Below are positions 1 to 8,630 of a stretch of DNA of 23,664 bases, piece after piece. The stretch is from assembly GCA_045649105.1 (NCBI GenBank), contig JAZRPG010000008.1, forward strand, positions 1 through 23,664, in the 5' to 3' direction. The notes under the pieces were generated by a model. It saw nothing but the letters and a program-made list of their open reading frames with translations, ran no database searches and was not told where the DNA came from. Position numbers and translations under genes: made by a program. This DNA is from JAZRPG01 sp045649105 (GTDB taxonomy: Bacteria > Bacillota > Clostridia > Oscillospirales > JAAYXM01). Position 1 is the first letter of the stretch. Every line of letters begins with the position of its first letter.

Positions 1-3000
1 TGTTTTCTTCCTTGCATTCAGTGTGCGCATAAGCGTTGCATTTGCTTCGGCAATGTTCTTGTCCCGTATCGTCTGTGCTCTCTCCCCGAGGTCGTCAAAA
101 TATGTATCAAGCCCCGTCTCGTCAATATAAGATTCCCCCGATGCGGACGGGTCCTCTGCTGTCACCGCCGTCTTTCCATAATCCGGCGAAAGCAAATCTT
201 CCGTTTTTAACGAATTTTGCCTGTTGCTTTTTTCGAGAGCCTTATTATACGCATTTTCAAGAGCCGTACCTTTCTCCGTTGCCGGAGCCTCAAAAACGGA
301 CTTGCCTCCCGATTTTTTCCAGTTGACATTTGCCCAAAATCGTGCTATATTATCTTTGAAGTCAACATTCTGTATGGTCACCGGGGAATTGGACCCCGGC
401 CTCCCAGCAGTAATCGTTTGACTTCTTTTTTTGTCAAAATATAACAATCTGCGGTCTGCTATTGCTTTTGATATATCAGAAGCAATAGAACTCCTGTCAT
501 ATGCGGTTATGTCTTTATTTGCCGAAATTTGCTTGCCTGCGTATCTTCCGTCCGCATCTACCTGCATAATAACAACAATGTTGTTTCCGTCTTTAACCTT
601 ATCCGTAACTAAAACAATGCGGTCGCTTCGGTCTTCAATCTCTCCGGTCTTTTTATTTATTCCATTTTCCGCAACAAATGCAACAACCGGGGTTTCCGAT
701 GCAGTCAAAACCTCATACAGCAAATCCGGTCCAAACCCGTGATAATTTAATTCGCTGTCATATCTTGTTGCGCTTTTTGCTTCAGCCTCAGTCGCCATTG
801 CCGCATATGCTTTAGTTTTTGGCATTGTCACCTTTAAAGGTTTTGCCCCCAGCTCGTTTACAAGGAAATCTGATGTGGTGCCTATCAGTAATTCGTCATC
901 ATTGTTTTCATTTTTATGAGTCAAAATATATTGCAAGTCAGAGAGCAAATTCCCCTTTATCGAATACATTCTCCCGCCGTCGGCATCCGTGCCGGCGGGG
1001 TTTATATTTCCGCTTGCAACCGCTGTCTCCGTTGTCGCGAGCATCCTTTCAAACTGCGCAACCGCCGTCTCAAGCTCTGATACTCTCGCGCCGTATTTCT
1101 CCCGTGATGCCGTGTCCGCTTTCGCCTTATCTGCAGAGAAAGTAGACTTCACCTTTGCTATAAAGTCCTTTATGCCGTCGATAAATCTCACTGCGACGCC
1201 TCTGTCGCTCTTCGCCAGGCGGTCAAACAGGGAAATATCCTTCACAAGCCGCCCTGCAAAATCTGCCGCTATCTCGTCCAGCGCCTTTGCGTCCGAATAC
1301 TCGGTCTGTGTCCCTTTGGAATATTCTGTCTTATATCGGTTTATAAGCTCGCCCTTTTCGGTGTTGCTTAATCTTTCCGATGCGTTTATTGCAAGCTCAA
1401 GAAACGCGTTGTACTCTGCAGGTGCCGTCATCTTCATATGGTGCGTTATCTCATGGCAGAGAACAACCTCAAGCGGATTCTCCGCGTCCTGAGCAATAAC
1501 TATTCTCCCGTTTTCGTAATATCCGTTATGTGCGCCCTCGCCGTTTCCCGTAGGCGGGCCGATGGATATATCAACACCGAGAGCTCGGCCGATAGAGCGA
1601 AGCGCGCGTATCTGCTTATTTGTTATTGCGCTGCTGTAATCCGTCTCCGTGAAGCCGCCGCCCGCTCTGCTGCGGTTTATTGCCGTATTTATTCTTGATA
1701 TCGCCGAAGCTCCTCCGCCCATTATTCCGCCGGACAGAGCGCCTCCCGCTCCCGCCATCAGAATGTTTTTGCCGAAATACTGGAAAAACGCTTCTTTTTC
1801 TGCCTTCTCGCGGCTTGCCCCGTCCTTTACAAGCTCTGATATGTAATTCTGATACTCGGATTTATCCCGCATCACCGCGATATCAAGCGCAGTATTTGCA
1901 AGCTCGGAAACCATTTCCTCCGTCGCCTCCATGCCTGCCTGCTTTAAGGATGCCTTTATCGCTTGCTTTACTCCTTTTTCCCCAACCTCGCTTGCTGTTT
2001 TAAAAAGGTTATCCAGCGGTAATTTTTCCGTAAGGGCTTCAATCGCCCCTGCCGCCGTTGATAAAAACAAAGCCTGCCCCGATGTTCCTCCGCGCTCAAG
2101 AACATCAAGCGTCGTCTGCCCTGCGGTGTCCGCACCCATTGCTATCATTGCGCCTGTCGGGCCGAAAGGCAGCTTTGACGCATAGTTTGCAAGAGAAAGC
2201 CCCGTACTTGCGGCAAAGGACGCTACCTCTCCCCATATTCCGCCACCTGCCGCGTCGTATGCCCTCTGCGTCACCCCTTCCATTGTCGCTCTTGATGTGT
2301 GCGCAGCAGAAAACGCGCCTGCATTTGTGTCTGTCGGCTCATATTCTCCCGTTATTGCATTTTTTGCCGTCTGTGCAAGGTTTGCAACATATGCTGCAGG
2401 CGTCCCGAAGCTTGATGTAAGATTTACGACACCACCGAGAACAGGTAAATTATACGCATTTTTTTCAGCCGTCTTCTCTTGCTCAGCCGTAACGCGTTTA
2501 TTTAAATCCCGTTCAAGGAGCTCGTAATATTCCTTGACCTCATCCATGTCCCCTTTTGACGCGTAGTATCTGATTATGTTCTTCTCGTCTTCGCTCATCT
2601 TGTCGATGTTTAGTCCGAGCCGGTACTCAGTCGCGCCCTTAGACGCTGTAAGATGTTGCTGTGCACGATACACATCATCGCCGTTCATATAGTTCAGTAT
2701 TTCCGATGCTTTCCCCCAGCTGCGCGGAGTGATGCTTGTTCCTGCACGGACACCGCTTGCAAAATCGGGTGAACTTCGCACATTTTCAAGGCCCTTCTTC
2801 TTTTCCCCCTGACGGTAACTGTATAAATCGTCGCGCGTTTTCTGTGCCATGCTGTTGTATGTGTCAAGAACGGCTTGCCCTGCCTTTTCAGCGTCTAAAT
2901 GCGGATTCTCATCCCCTCGTTCTATCGCTGCCCTGAACTCATAATCGTGAGCTCTTTGCGCGGCTTCTCTGACTGCCGGAGAATCTGCCCACCTCTCAAT

Positions 3001-3300
3001 GTCCTTTGCAAACGAAAGCTCGCGCGCCTTCTCCGTATCCCCGGCGGCTTCAGCGCGCTTGATTGCTCCCTCTCTGACTTCCGGAATCATGGAATACTTA
3101 ACACTTCTGTTCGCTTCCCTGAAGTTCAGTTCCGCTTCTTTTTCCTCGGCAGTTTTCGGCTCAGGCGCGGAATACGCCGCCTTTCGCCCCTTCCCCTCAG
3201 CTGCAGCGGCGTCAGCTGTAAGCTTTCTTTCCCAATATATTCTCCTTTGCTGCTGCTTTCTTTTTCTTTCTTCATTTATGCTGTCAACAAGTATTCCCAC
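1..3300 (-). CDS. Giant polyvalent phage protein with zinc-protease motif and MuF-C-like domain (3' end outside window)
   Basis: The minus-strand frame is open without a stop from a GTG at 3298-3300 to the window edge, giving at least 1100 residues. The GTG is preceded by GGAAGGAGAG and lies just past the stop of the upstream gene. The N-terminal 350 residues are charged and helical. Residues about 375-540 are Ala/Gly-rich and could be membrane-active. HEITHH at residues 616-621 is an HExxH zinc-peptidase motif. A stretch at about 790-955, ending in a LLYFDKK motif, resembles the MuF C-terminal domain that Iyer and colleagues described in phage polyvalent proteins. Family knowledge suggests a protein packaged in the capsid and ejected with the DNA, with protease and possibly effector activity. 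Its place at the end of the head/tail genes fits that. The role is inferred; the open frame and HExxH are directly visible. Confidence 0.85.
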   Translation of the reverse strand, partial: MGILVDSINEERKRKQQQRRIYWERKLTADAAAAEGKGRKAAYSAPEPKTAEEKEAELNFREANRSVKYSMIPEVREGAIKRAEAAGDTEKARELSFAKDIERWADSPAVREAAQRAHDYEFRAAIERGDENPHLDAEKAGQAVLDTYNSMAQKTRDDLYSYRQGEKKKGLENVRSSPDFASGVRAGTSITPRSWGKASEILNYMNGDDVYRAQQHLTASKGATEYRLGLNIDKMSEDEKNIIRYYASKGDMDEVKEYYELLERDLNKRVTAEQEKTAEKNAYNLPVLGGVVNLTSSFGTPAAYVANLAQTAKNAITGEYEPTDTNAGAFSAAHTSRATMEGVTQRAYDAAGGGIWGEVASFAASTGLSLANYASKLPFGPTGAMIAMGADTAGQTTLDVLERGGTSGQALFLSTAAGAIEALTEKLPLDNLFKTASEVGEKGVKQAIKASLKQAGMEATEEMVSELANTALDIAVMRDKSEYQNYISELVKDGASREKAEKEAFFQYFGKNILMAGAGGALSGGIMGGGASAISRINTAINRSRAGGGFTETDYSSAITNKQIRALRSIGRALGVDISIGPPTGNGEGAHNGYYENGRIVIAQDAENPLEVVLCHEITHHMKMTAPAEYNAFLELAINASERLSNTEKGELINRYKTEYSKGTQTEYSDAKALDEIAADFAGRLVKDISLFDRLAKSDRGVAVRFIDGIKDFIAKVKSTFSADKAKADTASREKYGARVSELETAVAQFERMLATTETAVASGNINPAGTDADGGRMYSIKGNLLSDLQYILTHKNENNDDELLIGTTSDFLVNELGAKPLKVTMPKTKAYAAMATEAEAKSATRYDSELNYHGFGPDLLYEVLTASETPVVAFVAENGINKKTGEIEDRSDRIVLVTDKVKDGNNIVVIMQVDADGRYAGKQISANKDITAYDRSSIASDISKAIADRRLLYFDKKRSQTITAGRPGSNSPVTIQNVDFKDNIARFWANVNWKKSGGKSVFEAPATEKGTALENAYNKALEKSNRQNSLKTEDLLSPDYGKTAVTAEDPSASGESYIDETGLDTYFDDLGERAQTIRDKNIAEANATLMRTLNARKKT

Positions 3301-3320
3301 AAAAAAGCTCTCCTTCCTGA

Positions 3321-4562
3321 TTATCCGTCATTTTTATCCCAGCCTAAGTTTTTCTCTATCTGCTTAACTCCCTCATCTGTGAGTCCGTTATCGGCAAATA
3401 AAGTGATATAATTAATAATCTCTTGTTGTGTCTTTCCTTTATCGAGCATTCTTCTGACATTGCTCCAAACCGAATCGTAGGCTGTGCCGTATCTGGAATT
3501 ATGTGCGACAAGTGATTGCTGATATGCCTGTGATTGCTCCTGTTCTTTCATCGCCTCGTATAACTCCATCATCTCAGCTCGCTCATCCGCGTCGTACTTG
3601 TTAAGCGAGAGTAAATACGCCCTCGCCTCGTTTTCATTCTCAAAAGAAAGCATTGTCGAAAGCACATCCTCTACCTTCGGCTTCCCCCCGCCGCCGTAGC
3701 TTGCTTTATTTTTGTCAGCGTTCACCGCCGCTATAAGCGTATTGACATCAGCCTGCGGGATTCCAAGCGTCTCCGATATAAACGAAGCATCTTTACCGTT
3801 CTCAATAAACATCAACGCGAGATTCCATTTATTGTTCTTCTCTGCCTGTTCCTTCTGTGCTGCCATCTGCTCGTCAAACTGGCGCACGCTCTCCGCCTGT
3901 CCCATTGCCTGCATGTCCCCGGAGTAGATATTTCCCTGCAGCGCTATCTGCTGCTGCAGTATGTTCTGTGCGCGGCTCTCGTAAATATTTGCAAGCTCAT
4001 ACTTCCCGCTCGCCTTTGCCTGAGCTATCTGAACATCAAGATTGCGGAGCTGTTCATTCATCGCGCGCAGATTCTCATTAAGCTGCTCTCCGTAAGCGCT
4101 CGCAAGCTTGAGCTTCGAGCTTTCCGAATATCCCGATTCGTCAAGTCCCAGCTTTACCCTCTGCTCCTCCATGGCGCCGAATGGGTTTGCCGCCTTTATA
4201 TATGCATCACGCGCCGCCTCATCCGCATCCCTTCTGTTTTCCTCTGCAATCCTCTTCTGTCGATGAAGCGCGGCAACCGCCGCATTTGTCGCTCGGCTTA
4301 TCCTTTCCTGCTGAATATTCCCCGCCGCCTCATATGCATTAATCGCCGCCTGGCTTTTTGCCTCATACTGATTTTTTGCCGTTGCATATGTGGGAATCCC
4401 GCCGTTCGCGGTCATTTTATATGTTCCTCCGGCAGTCTGCGAAGTCGAGCCGACCGGAATACGCGTTGTTGCTGCCTCGTCCACATAGGTCTTTCCGTCT
4501 TTTATCCAGCCGTCATGCTGATTGTTGTTTTTATCCCACCAAACCGTCTTTGTTACTCCCAT
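3321..4562 (-). CDS. Coiled-coil structural or internal virion protein
   Basis: This 413-residue protein has an ATG preceded by AAAGGAGAG. The N-terminus (about 1-60) is Gly/Thr-rich. Residues about 60-240 are a long Ala/Gln/Glu-rich helical stretch with coiled-coil character (many EQ, AQ and NIQQ pairs). A short Gly-rich linker near residue 290 leads to a helical C-terminus with a LTDEGVKQIEKNLGW-like motif. There is no signal peptide or membrane segment. It sits between the propeller-like tail protein and the giant polyvalent protein, separated from each by about 15-20 bp. In P22-like phages this position holds ejection (pilot) proteins, so an internal or ejection protein is plausible. I do not recognise a named family, and a tail needle or assembly chaperone is an alternative. 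Confidence 0.75.
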   Translation of the reverse strand: MGVTKTVWWDKNNNQHDGWIKDGKTYVDEAATTRIPVGSTSQTAGGTYKMTANGGIPTYATAKNQYEAKSQAAINAYEAAGNIQQERISRATNAAVAALHRQKRIAEENRRDADEAARDAYIKAANPFGAMEEQRVKLGLDESGYSESSKLKLASAYGEQLNENLRAMNEQLRNLDVQIAQAKASGKYELANIYESRAQNILQQQIALQGNIYSGDMQAMGQAESVRQFDEQMAAQKEQAEKNNKWNLALMFIENGKDASFISETLGIPQADVNTLIAAVNADKNKASYGGGGKPKVEDVLSTMLSFENENEARAYLLSLNKYDADERAEMMELYEAMKEQEQSQAYQQSLVAHNSRYGTAYDSVWSNVRRMLDKGKTQQEIINYITLFADNGLTDEGVKQIEKNLGWDKNDG

Positions 4563-4575
4563 GTTTTTCTCTCCT

Positions 4576-6690
4576 TTACTTTGAAAAATTACCGATTACA
4601 TATCGTCTTATTATTCCGAGCACGCCGAATGCCCGGTTTACCTTGTCATTGCGGCATATAACCTGTATCGCTTTGTACTTTTTGAATTTAGCATTAAACG
4701 GTATAACAGAGTATTCCGATGTATTAAATGTGAAATCGTTAAAATCAAGGTCTTCAAAGTTGAATATGCCGGTGCTTTTTTCGAGAATCTCGCGCTTAAA
4801 ATCCCTGTCGGTTTTTATGCAAACCTTAATCCCCGAGCGGTTGTATGTCTTCAGCATAACCCCGGAGCCTTTTTTCTTCATTGTCTTGAGCCTCATAAAA
4901 TCCCCGTCGTCCGACAGGTTTGTTGCCCATTCCGCAATTATGGCCTCGCCGTCATCAGAGTATGCTGAGGACATAATCTCGCCCCGCGAGTTCTTCATAT
5001 CGTCGTTGAAGCGGCAAAGCCTCCCGTCTTCTGTTCCGAAATAAAGCACGCCCTCATACTCAAAGGCAACCCTTGCGGGAATGTTCGTCCAGAAATACCA
5101 TTCGTATTCAAATGTGCCGGTCTTATTCCCTGCATATGTCTTTTGCGCAGCATCTGCCACATAGCACTCGCCGTTTATAAAGAGCATGAGATTTCCTCTC
5201 CATGTGCACATATAGGCATCTTCAAGGTTCATGTTCTTTAAAAGCTTTTTGTTTATGCGTGTCGAGCGTATATTCAGCGCCCGCTCGCTTGAAATGTCCT
5301 GTTGTGCTATTGCATATACGCCGTTGCGGGAGAGATACAGCGGGTCATCAAGCATCGTGCATACCGCATTCCTTGCAACCGCGCCTATTCCCGAGGTTCC
5401 CTGCCGTATCGGGAACAGGGCATTCCCCTCCGCGTCCTCCGCGCGGTAACGCATATATATGGTCGCGTCCTCGCCGTCACCTTTCAAAACGGCCTGTTCG
5501 CTTCCCGTGCGGAGATAGCCGATAATCGAAGATGATTCCAGACCGATTTTCGTATAGCTTAAGTCCGATACATATGTCGGCTCGTTAAGCTCGCTGTGCC
5601 AGTCCGTATTCGGAAAGTCGGGATTACCTGAATAAAAAATGCGATTTTCAAAAACATCCATAACCGTACATTTTGAAATCGCACCCGCGCTTTCTCCACC
5701 CTCCGCGATATATTCAATACAGAAATTATCCTCTCCCTCGGCAGGTTTTGAACTGGTAATTTTGCTCAGTCTCATTACTCCCATAATGTAACCGCATGCT
5801 CCCAGTCCCAATTCTTTATTTGCTTTCGCGTTTCCGATTCTTACCTTTGGCGGATTTGTAGAATAAGTACCATTTGCAAAACCAAAAAAGCCCTCGTTGA
5901 CCTCGTAGTATGCAGAATCTCCGCTTTCAGGCATAACCACATCCAAATAGACTCTTCCCGTCGGAATATATGTCATCTTCACTCTTGTCCCGGCTTTGAT
6001 TTTACCGTCAAGAAAAATGTACCTCGCATATCCGTAGTCTACTGGTATTCTGAATGTGTTTTTCCTTTTTGGCGAAGCAATATTGACCTCCTGATACGCG
6101 CTCCCCGCCGTCCCGTCAGTACCGCCTCCAGCGTACCACTCCCAATATTGGTCACCGTCAACCGCCGTGCTGCGCCCACGCCATGTCGTCGGCACATATG
6201 TCCCTTCTCCCTCCTCAACTCTCACGCAGGTTATGCCGTTGTATTCCAGATACTCCGCGCCCGTCAGGATAAAAAGCCTTTCCTTGAAATACCTTCCGCA
6301 AGAGCGCGCATCGTTTATTCCTGAGAGAAGCTCCGTCGGCTCGTCCGCCTCTCTCCCGCTCCATGAATATATCTTTGTCCCCGCGTGGATAACAAAGCAA
6401 TCCACGAGTGTCTCTGTATCTTCTTCTCCCCCTGTCTCCGCTTCCTGCGTGACAATTCCCTTGTAGTGATATATTCCGTTAATTCTTCCGCCGAGTGTTT
6501 TAAGCGTTCTCCAGCCGAGGCGCTTTTCCGGAAATCCTCCCGTGTCTGATATAACATTCACCGCATGCGGAGAGCGGCTGTCGTCGACCATCGTTTCACT
6601 CTGCGAGAAATCAACACCGCGGAAGCTTCCGTATTTTTTTGTGTATACTGCCGGTGATGTCGGCGCTCCGATATTGACTGTCTTCGGCAT
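4576..6690 (-). CDS. Beta-rich tail hub / DNA-stabilisation protein (P22 gp10-like candidate)
   Basis: The protein has 704 residues. The ATG at 6688-6690 follows AGGAGATGA and sits four bases past the stop of the small membrane protein. It is rich in Gly, Tyr, Trp and beta-strand patterns, with repeated blades such as DPLYLSRNGVYAIAQ, MFINGECYVAD and GVLYFGTEDGRLCRFND, consistent with a beta-propeller. Early residues FRGVDFSQSETMVDDSRSP resemble the N-termini of phage stabilisation proteins, which describe a ring docked below the portal. In P22-like genomes gp10 follows the coat and gp4 connector genes, which matches this order (capsid, connector, small membrane protein, this gene). The assignment to the gp10/tail-hub group rests on architecture and order, not on a catalytic motif. 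A receptor-binding or other tail protein remains possible. Confidence 0.7.
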   Translation of the reverse strand: MPKTVNIGAPTSPAVYTKKYGSFRGVDFSQSETMVDDSRSPHAVNVISDTGGFPEKRLGWRTLKTLGGRINGIYHYKGIVTQEAETGGEEDTETLVDCFVIHAGTKIYSWSGREADEPTELLSGINDARSCGRYFKERLFILTGAEYLEYNGITCVRVEEGEGTYVPTTWRGRSTAVDGDQYWEWYAGGGTDGTAGSAYQEVNIASPKRKNTFRIPVDYGYARYIFLDGKIKAGTRVKMTYIPTGRVYLDVVMPESGDSAYYEVNEGFFGFANGTYSTNPPKVRIGNAKANKELGLGACGYIMGVMRLSKITSSKPAEGEDNFCIEYIAEGGESAGAISKCTVMDVFENRIFYSGNPDFPNTDWHSELNEPTYVSDLSYTKIGLESSSIIGYLRTGSEQAVLKGDGEDATIYMRYRAEDAEGNALFPIRQGTSGIGAVARNAVCTMLDDPLYLSRNGVYAIAQQDISSERALNIRSTRINKKLLKNMNLEDAYMCTWRGNLMLFINGECYVADAAQKTYAGNKTGTFEYEWYFWTNIPARVAFEYEGVLYFGTEDGRLCRFNDDMKNSRGEIMSSAYSDDGEAIIAEWATNLSDDGDFMRLKTMKKKGSGVMLKTYNRSGIKVCIKTDRDFKREILEKSTGIFNFEDLDFNDFTFNTSEYSVIPFNAKFKKYKAIQVICRNDKVNRAFGVLGIIRRYVIGNFSK

Positions 6691-6693
6691 TTC

Positions 6694-6948
6694 TCATTCA
6701 TCTCCTATCGGCATCTGGTCTTTTTCCGTGCCGTCGTATATAAAAAAGTTTTCCCACTGTCTCTTTAAAAGCTCCTGACGCTCCGCTTCCTCATCTGTGC
6801 CCTTCTCCGCCTCAGCCTCTCTTGCGTCTTCTGCTCCTTCGCAGTCCTTCTCAGCCTCGGATGAAAAGAACATCACACCAATTACGATAATGGCGCAAGC
6901 TGCGCCGAGCACAAAGCCTATAGCCATCACAATAATATTTCCGTTCAT
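6694..6948 (-). CDS. Small single-span membrane protein in the late operon
   Basis: This 84-residue protein has an N-terminal hydrophobic segment at about residues 4-29 (IIVMAIGFVLGAACAIIVIG). A strongly acidic, Ala/Glu-rich region (about 30-60) and a helical tail ending in PIGDE follow. It is expected to be N-out or signal-anchored with a soluble helical tail. It lies between a connector-like gene and the tail-hub gene, and its stop codon overlaps the ribosome site of the latter. No family was recognised. A holin, a spanin-like protein or a membrane-docking accessory is possible, but a holin in the middle of head genes would be unusual. Confidence 0.65.
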   Translation of the reverse strand: MNGNIIVMAIGFVLGAACAIIVIGVMFFSSEAEKDCEGAEDAREAEAEKGTDEEAERQELLKRQWENFFIYDGTEKDQMPIGDE

Positions 6949-6971
6949 AGTACCGCTTCTCCGTTTCTTTC

Positions 6972-7376
6972 TTAATTTTCAAGTGCCGCGCCGTATCCGT
7001 AAACGTCCTCGATGTCGCTCATATGAACGCCTCCGACCGCGTCGCCGAGTGCTACTATAAACCTGTTTCTGTAATCTGCCGCGCGGTAGCTGTCTCCGTC
7101 GTCCTGGCAGTAGAATGACGCCACGCCGTACGGCAAGGCAACGCGGCATAAGCTTTCAGAAAAATCAAGCTCATCATTCATTTCGCTTTTTGTAATTTTG
7201 GGCGCCGTTACCAGCGCAGCCTTCCCGCTTTTCCTCCGTATCATATTCTCATATGCCAGAGCCTCCTGCATTACGGTGTTTAAAAACACCGGGAAAAACT
7301 CCTCATAGTCGGCATCTTCTCTCTTTCTTTCAAACACATACGAGAGCGCAATCCCGTAAATCTCTTCCCCTGTCAT
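6972..7376 (-). CDS. Head-tail connector-like protein
   Basis: This 134-residue acidic, mostly helical protein begins MTGEEIYGIALSY, with GAGG five bases before the ATG. The size, the helical content with Tyr/Asp-rich turns (CQDDGDSYRAADYRNRF) and the place directly after the capsid gene match the small adaptor proteins (gp4/gp6 type) that extend the portal. It has no membrane segment or catalytic motif. In family terms these proteins form a ring between portal and tail. That no portal gene is visible in the window makes this assignment harder to test. The call is inferred mainly from position and size. Confidence 0.6.
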   Translation of the reverse strand: MTGEEIYGIALSYVFERKREDADYEEFFPVFLNTVMQEALAYENMIRRKSGKAALVTAPKITKSEMNDELDFSESLCRVALPYGVASFYCQDDGDSYRAADYRNRFIVALGDAVGGVHMSDIEDVYGYGAALEN

Positions 7377-7455
7377 ATGTCCTCACCCTTTCCTTTTCCT
7401 GTTTTTTTGATTTCACTTCGCAGACAATGCCTCCGAACTGAAATCAAATTAAGTC

Positions 7456-7487
7456 CGAAAAGGGAGAGCGTCCGCTCTCCCTTTTCG
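7456..7487. terminator. Perfect 15-bp inverted repeat after the capsid gene
   Basis: The arms CGAAAAGGGAGAGCG (7456-7470) and its exact reverse complement (7473-7487) are separated by two bases. The repeat lies 12 bases past the capsid stop codon and 80 bases before the connector gene on the minus strand. The T-rich outer part of the arm substitutes for a U-tract, so partial intrinsic termination or mRNA 3' end protection is likely. Such elements raise capsid mRNA relative to downstream genes. Because it is symmetric it could act on both strands. Confidence 0.75.
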
Positions 7488-7498
7488 TTATACCGCTG

Positions 7499-8560
7499 CT
7501 ACGAAATTGCAGCATTGAGCACCTCTGAAGGAAATGCCCCTTCTTTATAAGCATACGCGCGAATCTTTGTGCCGCTTGCAGCACCCGAAAGCGAATCTGC
7601 CGTGTAAATTTTTGCGGTCGCGGAGTAGCGCGGGTCTGTGCCGTCATCGGTATACTTGACCGTCGCGCCGCTCGTTGCGGTTGCGAGTGCCTTTGCCGTA
7701 AGTGTAGGAACGGCGCAAATCGTGCCGCCGCCGCTTCCTGTGTTGATGTCGACATATACGCCGTCGCACTTTGCACCAAACACAAAGAGGTCGTAATACT
7801 GTCTTCCCTCAAGGAGATTTCCCGAAATGCCCGGCGGGTCCGTGTGAAGCTTCGTGTCATTGAGCTTAACAGGTGCACATGCCGCTCTCTTGTGAACGAT
7901 TATGAAGTTCACATTTGCAGGCCATCTTCCGCTCGGTACCTTGACAACGCGCATTCCGTCATATGTCCCGACCTGTCCCTTTGAGAGTGACTTATCCAGA
8001 AGTCCGTCGCACTTCTGAAACTCATCAGAAAGGCGAAGCTTTGCATATGTATCACTCGGAACAAAGAGTGTGCGTCCGGAGCTCGGCACCTCATTGTCGT
8101 CAAGATGTGTCGTGCCGGCCGTGATGCGCTCACATACGTTGGCTTTTGTAAGCGCGGTACCGTTGCCGACAATCTTTCCCGCCATCTGCGCAAGTCTTGC
8201 AAATCCGTACTTGTCCATAAGCGGCACTGCCTGCTCGGAAATCTGGAGAGAAAGCATCTTTCCGGCTTCCTTAATCCCGTTCTGGTCCTCGTTGTTGCCC
8301 TTGTCAATCGTAAGGGAGAAGCTCTTATCCTGTGTGAGCGTAAGCTCCTGAACGATGTCCTGCATCTCCGTCGGTGTGCCGTAGCGGTTAGCGCCGCTGC
8401 GTGTGTAATCCGTCATGGGAACGGTTACAGGCGTGGAAATCTTAACCGTCTTTACCCCGGTAAAGCTGTATGAGTTGTCGAGAACTCCCGCAAGGAGTGA
8501 CTCTCTGACAAATCTTGACTGAATCTTTTTATCGTATTTTGCATGTAAGTTTATAGCCAT
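7499..8560 (-). CDS. Major capsid protein with C-terminal Ig/chitobiase-like domain
   Basis: This 353-residue protein starts at the ATG at 8558-8560 after GAAGGA. Residues 1-270 look like a HK97-fold coat protein of the P22/N4-gp56 type: an N-terminal arm (MAINLHAKYDKKIQSRF), the ATP-like motif VPMTDYTRSGANRYGTP, then LTLTQDKSFSLTIDKGNNED and RTLFVPSDTYAKLRLSDEF. A Gly-rich linker (GSGGG, 275-279) leads to about 70 residues with VKYTDDGTDPRYSATAKIYT (301-320) and TKIRAYAYKEG. This matches the chitobiase/beta-hexosaminidase C-terminal type of Ig-like fold, which often decorates capsids. It forms the capsid shell. It is preceded by a scaffold-like gene and followed by a strong hairpin, as expected for the most highly made virion protein. 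The core fold assignment is moderately strong; the tail domain is strong. Confidence 0.88.
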   Translation of the reverse strand: MAINLHAKYDKKIQSRFVRESLLAGVLDNSYSFTGVKTVKISTPVTVPMTDYTRSGANRYGTPTEMQDIVQELTLTQDKSFSLTIDKGNNEDQNGIKEAGKMLSLQISEQAVPLMDKYGFARLAQMAGKIVGNGTALTKANVCERITAGTTHLDDNEVPSSGRTLFVPSDTYAKLRLSDEFQKCDGLLDKSLSKGQVGTYDGMRVVKVPSGRWPANVNFIIVHKRAACAPVKLNDTKLHTDPPGISGNLLEGRQYYDLFVFGAKCDGVYVDINTGSGGGTICAVPTLTAKALATATSGATVKYTDDGTDPRYSATAKIYTADSLSGAASGTKIRAYAYKEGAFPSEVLNAAIS

Positions 8561-8630
8561 CTTAAAAATCCTTCTTTCTTTTCTCCTCCGTCACGGAGGT
8601 TATTGTCAAAAAAAGAAATATGAAACAGCC

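Noticed and set aside
36..3411. Many plus-strand frames opposite the giant minus-strand gene (for example 989-1492, 2899-3411)
   Set aside because: They are overlapped by one unbroken 1100-codon minus frame with a good start. Their translations are low in complexity, and they lack ribosome sites.
4358..5044. 228-codon plus-strand frame
   Set aside because: It is the antisense of the coiled-coil and tail-hub genes, which have strong protein character and ribosome sites.
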